Assembly: GCF_041821025.1 (NCBI RefSeq)
Contig: NZ_JBGUAY010000006.1
Coordinates: forward strand, 62,001-126,000
Reading direction: 5' to 3'
DNA: 64,000 nt
Origin: Egicoccus sp. AB-alg6-2
GTDB taxonomy: Bacteria; Actinomycetota; Nitriliruptoria; Nitriliruptorales; Nitriliruptoraceae
The notes under the pieces are model-generated. The model had not been told where the DNA came from. It did not search any database and saw nothing but the letters and a program-made list of their open reading frames with translations. Position 1 is the first letter of the stretch; every line of letters starts with the position of its first letter. The position numbers were made by a program, and so were the translations under genes. Shown in pieces: positions 59,878 to 64,000 of the stretch.

Positions 59878-60678
59878 TCACCCAGCACGTGCCGCGTGAT
59901 CCAGCCGGGATGCTCGGGTGGCCGGCGAGCCCAGGGCGCGCGAGAGTGATGCCGCTGTCGACATCACGGCGAGTGCCAACGGCTCCGTCTCGAAACGCGT
60001 CGTGGGTACGGAGACGGAGATGCCGGCGACGAGATGACCACCGGGGCCGAAGACCGGCGCGGCGACGCAACCGAGACCGAACGCCGACTCCTCCCGCTCC
60101 TGCGCGAAGCCGCGCTGCTGCGTCTCCTCGAGCTGTGACCGAAGGAGCGAAGTCACGGCCGTCGTGTGCGGAGTGCGCGGGACGAGGCCGCGCTCCACGA
60201 CGCGGTCGAACAGCTCGGGCGGCGAAAATGCGAGAAGGGCCTTGCCGATCGCGGTGCAGTACAACGGCATGCGCCCCCCCATGCGGGATGGGCTCTGGGC
60301 CGTCCGGTGACCGACCAGCTTCTCGATGTAGAGCACGTCGACCCCGTCGACGATTCCCAGGTGCACGATCTCGCGGGTGGCGGTGTAGAGGTCCTCCATG
60401 AACGGCAGGGCGGTCTCACGCAGGATGCGCTGGCGAGGAACCAACTGACCTAACTCGAACAGGCGCAACCCCAACCGGTATCCACCCGCGACCCGCTCCA
60501 GCAGCCCCCAGGTGACGAGATCGTTCGCGATGCGGTGGACGGTGCCCTTCGCCAGTCCCGTACGACTCATCAGTTCATTGAGTTGAAGAGTCGAGGTTTG
60601 GGCTTCGAAGCACTCCAGGACGCGCTGCACCTTGCCGAGGACGGAGCGATCGTCCAGGTGGGTCTCCAACGGCTTCAT
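59878..60678 (-). CDS. IclR-family transcription regulator
   Basis: A 266-residue regulator. The N-terminal winged helix (residues 12-75) has VLGKVQRVLECFEAQTSTLQ and LNELMSRTGLAKGTVHRIAN. The C-terminal effector domain has PLYCTAIGKALLAFSP, LEETQQRGFAQEREESAFGL and CVAAPVFGPGGHLVAGISVS, all typical of IclR. It is divergent from the meta-cleavage operon, with 266 bp between, and so probably controls that operon in response to an aromatic intermediate, as MhpR and PcaR-like members do. Confidence 0.92.
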   Translation of the reverse strand: MKPLETHLDDRSVLGKVQRVLECFEAQTSTLQLNELMSRTGLAKGTVHRIANDLVTWGLLERVAGGYRLGLRLFELGQLVPRQRILRETALPFMEDLYTATREIVHLGIVDGVDVLYIEKLVGHRTAQSPSRMGGRMPLYCTAIGKALLAFSPPELFDRVVERGLVPRTPHTTAVTSLLRSQLEETQQRGFAQEREESAFGLGCVAAPVFGPGGHLVAGISVSVPTTRFETEPLALAVMSTAASLSRALGSPATRASRLDHAARAG

Positions 60679-60738
60679 CTATCAGACCTCGTCTCGTCCC
60701 CGCTCGCCCGTCCTGGCAGTATTGCACCGACCATTGAG

Positions 60739-60762
60739 CCCACGGCCCTACAGCGCCGTGGG
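60739..60762. promoter_or_regulatory. Inverted repeat in the IclR/meta-pathway divergent region
   Basis: Arms CCCACGGC and GCCGTGGG with an 8-base spacer lie 61 bp upstream of the regulator start. It is a candidate operator for the IclR protein. The rest of the gap shows no other clear element. Confidence 0.5.
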
Positions 60763-60944
60763 TCGCCCTGCACGCCCAGGGTGACACGGCCCGCGTGCGC
60801 GTCCCGCTCAGTGGAACAGTGCCGTTGCGTCGACCAACTGCAGGCCGCACGTTGCTGGAAGCGAACCTGTCCGCCCGACTGGGCATGCCGGCAGGCACGA
60901 TGGTTGACGCCGCTGCCGACCCGGCCGCACTTCAGGAGCGCCCA

Positions 60945-61751
60945 ATGACCGACCACGCCTCCGGCAACGCGACGGATCCCGATACGCGGGGCCGCGCACG
61001 CGCGCTCTACGACGCCTTGCGCACCCACGAGCCGATCGAGCCGCTCACCACCGGCGCACCCGACTTCAGCCTCGAGCAGGCTTACGAGGTACAGCGCCGG
61101 CTCGTCGAGATGCTGCTCGCGGACGGCGACCAGATTGTCGGCTACAAGCTCGGGTTGACCTCGCGACCTATGCAGGAACTGCTCGGCGTCGACACACCGG
61201 ACTTTTCCGCCGTCGTCGACTCGCAGCAACTTCCGGACGGCGCCGTCGTCGCGTTGGACCGCTTCATCTCGCCCATGATCGAGGCAGAGTTCGTGTTCCA
61301 TCTCGCGTCGCCGCTCCAGGGCCCGGGCGTCACCATCGACGAAGTCGTGAACGCGACCGAGAGCATCTCCGCGGGCCTCGAGATCGTCGATTCGCGGATC
61401 CGTGACTGGGCGATCAGGTTGCCCGACACCGTCGCGGACCTGGCCTCGTGCGGTGCGGTCGTCGTGTCGGCCCGGCGCGAACCTCTTCCAGTCGGCGGCG
61501 CACGACTGCTGGGAATGGCGCTGAGCCGCAACGGTGAACTCGTGGACACCGGCTGCGGCGCAGCGACGCTCGGTGATCCCGCAGCGGCCGTCGCCTGGCT
61601 GGCGAATACGCTCGGCTCACGGGGCGTCCGCCTGGAGCCAGGACAACTGATACTCACGGGTGCGCTGCACAAGGCCGTCCCACTGGCTCGCGGCGACCAC
61701 TTCGTCGCCGAGTTCGATCGCATCGGATCCGTCGACGTCCACGTGGAGTAG
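60945..61751 (+). CDS. 2-oxopent-4-enoate hydratase (meta-cleavage pathway)
   Basis: A 268-residue enzyme of the MhpD/DmpE family that adds water to 2-hydroxypenta-2,4-dienoate to give 4-hydroxy-2-oxovalerate. The ATG at 60,945 has GGAG six bases upstream; the longer frame is unsupported. Family marks: SLEQAYEVQRRLVEMLLADG, QIVGYKLGLTSRPMQELLGV, MIEAEFVFHL with the metal-binding Glu pair, AGLEIVDSRIRDWAIRLPDT and LEPGQLILTGALHKAVPLAR. It is the first gene of the operon that runs to the right edge. Confidence 0.9.
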   Translation: MTDHASGNATDPDTRGRARALYDALRTHEPIEPLTTGAPDFSLEQAYEVQRRLVEMLLADGDQIVGYKLGLTSRPMQELLGVDTPDFSAVVDSQQLPDGAVVALDRFISPMIEAEFVFHLASPLQGPGVTIDEVVNATESISAGLEIVDSRIRDWAIRLPDTVADLASCGAVVVSARREPLPVGGARLLGMALSRNGELVDTGCGAATLGDPAAAVAWLANTLGSRGVRLEPGQLILTGALHKAVPLARGDHFVAEFDRIGSVDVHVE

Positions 61752-61752
61752 C

Positions 61753-61806
61753 GCGCACGAGGTGCGGGCCGGCAGCGTCGCGCACGAGGTGCGGGCCGGC
61801 AGCGTC
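61753..61806. repeat. 27-bp tandem duplication after the hydratase gene
   Basis: The unit beginning GCGCACGAGGTGCGGGCCGG occurs at 61,753 and again at 61,780 without change, with a third partial start. It begins one base after the hydratase stop. The remaining 227 bp to the hydrolase start show no gene. Confidence 0.9.
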
Positions 61807-62033
61807 GCGCCCGGCCACGGGTCGGCGTACCCACCGGCAGGGGCGCCATGGTGAGGCCCCGCTCGCGGACGTCGCAGCACAGCCCCGCCGTGCGGGTTCC
61901 ACTGGCTGGACCGTTCGCGTTGCCGCAGGTCATGAGGCGGGGCATCGTGGCCCCATCGTGTGAACGCACGCACGAATCGCCTATTCGCGCCGGGCGGCCG
62001 GATCGAGCACGGCCGTCCTGAGGAGTGACGAGC

Positions 62034-62975
62034 ATGGTGCACAGCGGCCACGACACGATCTGGCTGGACCTGTTGGGAGCGCAGACACGCTACGTGGACG
62101 CCGGGGGTATCCGCACCCGTGTCATCGAATCGGGTACGGGCCCGGCGCTGGTGTTGCTGCATGGGGGCGGCGGCCATGCCGAGGCGTTTGCCCGCAACGT
62201 CGTGCCGCTGGCTGGCGAAGGTCTTCGCGTTGTCGCCGTCGACTACCTCGGACACGGATTGACCGATCGGCCCTCGAACCCGATCGGTCGCGACAACTAC
62301 GTCGCCCACCTCGTCGCAACTCTCGACGCCCTCGGGCTCGAACAGGCCACGCTGGCCGGCGAGTCGCTCGGGGGATGGATCGCGTTCTGGACCGCGCTTC
62401 TGCACCCCGACCGTGTGACGAAGTTGATCTCGGTGTGTGGGGCCCGACTGGAGGTCGAAAAGGACCCGGCATCCGAGGCGCACGTCCGCGAGGGACGCGC
62501 GCGCTTCAAGGCGCTGAACGAGGCGTTCCTGGCGGACCCGACCCTCGAAAACGTCCGAAACCGCCTCGCCTGGCTGTTCTTCGACCCCGACGAGTCGATC
62601 ACCGACGAACTCGCGCAACTCCGCCTGCGGCTGTACCAGGACGACAAAGTGCGACGCACCCTTTCCGACGGTATCGGGATGAAGGTCGTCACCTCGGGTG
62701 CCGACACGGTGAAACGCAACGATGCGTTCGACGCGGACGCGCTGGCCGGCATCCAGCACGAGACGTTGGTCCTTTGGACCAGTCACAACCCCAGCAACAC
62801 CGCCGCGACGGCACGTCGGGCGGCGTCGTTCATCCCCAACTCGCGGTTCGCTGTCATGTCCGACTGCGGACATTGGCCGCAGTGGGAGGACCCCGCAACG
62901 TTCAACCGACTGGTCGCCGACTTCACGCTGGGCCGCGCCCAGGTCGGAGAGCCCGTCGAACTGGCCTCCACCTGA
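62034..62975 (+). CDS. Alpha/beta hydrolase of the meta-cleavage type
   Basis: A 313-residue alpha/beta-fold hydrolase; GAGGAG precedes the ATG at 62,034. The oxyanion region is LVLLHGGGGHAEAFARNVVP, the nucleophile elbow LAGESLGGWIAFWTALL (Ser), the acid is around residue 245 (VLWTSHNPSNT region, less certain) and the His is in MSDCGHWPQWEDPATFNRLV. It fits the MhpC/BphD/DmpD group, which splits the C-C bond of ring-cleavage products. The lid helices at 150-210 are normal. The acid site is Ser-His-Asn rather than the common Asp-x2-Pro, an oddity worth checking. Confidence 0.85.
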   Translation: MVHSGHDTIWLDLLGAQTRYVDAGGIRTRVIESGTGPALVLLHGGGGHAEAFARNVVPLAGEGLRVVAVDYLGHGLTDRPSNPIGRDNYVAHLVATLDALGLEQATLAGESLGGWIAFWTALLHPDRVTKLISVCGARLEVEKDPASEAHVREGRARFKALNEAFLADPTLENVRNRLAWLFFDPDESITDELAQLRLRLYQDDKVRRTLSDGIGMKVVTSGADTVKRNDAFDADALAGIQHETLVLWTSHNPSNTAATARRAASFIPNSRFAVMSDCGHWPQWEDPATFNRLVADFTLGRAQVGEPVELAST

Positions 62976-63014
62976 CGAGTCTTCGATCGCTGGTTCGTGG
63001 CAGGGAGCCTTGCA

Positions 63015-63950
63015 TTGGACGTGGACAACAGCCCCAGCGGGCAGTCCGAGGCGCCGCTTTCGGTGGCGATCGTCGGCCCGGGCAATATCGGCACCGACCT
63101 GCTGCTCAAGTTGCAGCGCAGCGAACACGTCGAAGTCCGCTACATGGTCGGCATCGACCCCGATTCGGACGGTTTGCGCTTCGCCGAACAACATGGCGTC
63201 GAGGCGTCCGCAGACGGCGTGCCGTGGCTCGTCGGACGCGAGGATGTTCCGGACGTCGTCTTCGAGGCGACCTCGGCGAGCGCGCATCGCCACAACGCGC
63301 CGCTGTACGAAGCGGCGGGGATCCAGGCAGTCGACCTGACGCCGTGTGCGCTGGGCCCCTCTGTCGTCCCGAGCGTGAACCTCGACCAACATCTCGGCAC
63401 CTCGAACATGAACATGATCACCTGCGGGGGGCAGGCCACGATCCCGATGGTCGCAGCCGTCTCGCGGGTTACTCCGGTCGCCTACGCCGAGATCGTGGCG
63501 TCCATCGCCTCACGCTCGGCGGGACCCGGCACGCGCGCCAACATCGACGAGTTCACCCAGACCACCGCAGCGGGACTGGAGGCCGTCGGCGGCGCTGCAC
63601 GTGGCAAGGCGATCATCGTGCTCAACCCCGCCGAGCCACCCATGATCATGCGCGACACGGTGTACTGCGCGATCGATCCCGAAGCCGATCAGGAAGCGAT
63701 CACGGCTTCCGTCGAACGGATGGTGGCGGCCGTCGCCGCCTATGTGCCGGGGTATCGCCTTGTCGCGTCGCCGCAGTTCGACGGGCCGCGGCCCGAATGG
63801 GACGGCCTCGCTCGCGTCACCGTGTTGCTGCAAGTGGAGGGCAACGGCGACTACTTGCCGCCGTATGCGGGCAACCTCGACATCATGACCGCCGCCGCGG
63901 CGCGAGTGGCTGAGCGTCTGGCTCGCGCGCGAGTCGGCGCCGCCGGTTGA
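63015..63950 (+). CDS. Acetaldehyde dehydrogenase (acylating)
   Basis: A 311-residue enzyme of the MhpF/DmpF type that converts acetaldehyde, NAD and CoA to acetyl-CoA. The TTG at 63,015 lies seven bases after AGGGAG; a GTG at 62,997 or 63,021 is possible. NAD binding is shown by [18 protein letters not shown], and the catalytic Cys by [20 protein letters not shown]. Also present are GVDP-like [34 protein letters not shown] and [18 protein letters not shown]. Such enzymes work in a complex with 4-hydroxy-2-oxovalerate aldolase, probably the next gene. Confidence 0.93.
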   Translation: MDVDNSPSGQSEAPLSVAIVGPGNIGTDLLLKLQRSEHVEVRYMVGIDPDSDGLRFAEQHGVEASADGVPWLVGREDVPDVVFEATSASAHRHNAPLYEAAGIQAVDLTPCALGPSVVPSVNLDQHLGTSNMNMITCGGQATIPMVAAVSRVTPVAYAEIVASIASRSAGPGTRANIDEFTQTTAAGLEAVGGAARGKAIIVLNPAEPPMIMRDTVYCAIDPEADQEAITASVERMVAAVAAYVPGYRLVASPQFDGPRPEWDGLARVTVLLQVEGNGDYLPPYAGNLDIMTAAAARVAERLARARVGAAG

Positions 63951-63980
63951 GTGGTGGAACGCGACAACGGGAGAGTCGAC

Positions 63981-64000
63981 GTGGAATCGAGCAAGAACAA
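63981..64000 (+). CDS. Start of the next operon gene (partial)
   Basis: A GTG at 63,981 with GGGAGAG upstream opens a frame cut by the window edge after six codons; an in-frame GTG at 63,951 is possible. By operon order in known meta-cleavage clusters it is likely 4-hydroxy-2-oxovalerate aldolase. That is inference from context only. Confidence 0.4.

Overview
The window is very GC-rich and densely coded, with ATGA/GTGA start-stop overlaps, many GTG and TTG starts, and secreted proteins that end in S-layer-homology-type (SLH) repeats. Two ECF sigma factors, three GAF-ANTAR genes and the gene content point to an actinobacterium. The acidic, Asp/Glu-rich S-layer-like protein and seven SLH-bearing proteins suggest a member of the deep-branching, often salt-tolerant Nitriliruptoria (Egicoccus, Nitriliruptor or Euzebya-like). 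That placement is an inference from gene content, not from a marker gene.

Bases 1-22,730 form a cell-surface polysaccharide locus. A nucleotide-sugar dehydrogenase and a UDP-GlcNAc 2-epimerase could together make UDP-ManNAcA. Around them lie several GT4-type glycosyltransferases, a GT-C membrane transferase, a Wzm/Wzt-type ABC exporter, and a three-gene operon of large multidomain transferases ending in an FkbM methyltransferase. A secreted phosphodiester-glycosidase/SLH protein sits inside the locus. A gene for an AbiEi/DUF559-like protein is inserted there and flanked by two 87-bp structured repeats.

Bases 22,800-32,000 hold a lipoprotein/ECF sigma/anti-sigma operon, then a run of minus-strand genes for secreted SLH proteins: two heparinase-like paralogues and a CHRD-domain protein, plus a polytopic membrane protein.

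Bases 32,100-38,900 hold the most unusual unit. Two membrane-anchored EAL (c-di-GMP phosphodiesterase-like) genes bracket a 1,276-residue BTAD/ATPase/TPR regulator. Immediately downstream of the regulator is a 34-codon gene for a signal-peptide-bearing micropeptide. Tandem AGACA boxes with an exact 11-bp period lie upstream of both the micropeptide gene and the first EAL gene. This resembles a receptor plus exported-peptide signalling cassette linked to c-di-GMP turnover, but is not proven to be one.

Bases 38,900-51,500 carry a subtilase/SLH protein, a damaged cluster of three GAF-ANTAR genes, an NCS2 permease, a MntA/HepT toxin-antitoxin pair, small unknown genes, an LVIVD-repeat protein, a DUF305 lipoprotein, a universal stress protein and a tyrosine recombinase. 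Bases 51,700-57,500 contain the probable major S-layer protein gene with a structured leader, an ECF sigma/membrane partner pair, a second UDP-GlcNAc 2-epimerase-like gene and a small coiled-coil protein. Bases 57,650-64,000 carry another subtilase/SLH protein, then an IclR regulator divergent from a meta-cleavage operon (2-oxopent-4-enoate hydratase, alpha/beta hydrolase, acylating acetaldehyde dehydrogenase, start of a further gene) for the lower part of aromatic-compound catabolism.

No rRNA, tRNA, insertion sequence or CRISPR array was recognised. Many long open frames opposite or beside these genes are shadows of the strong third-position GC bias and are left out.
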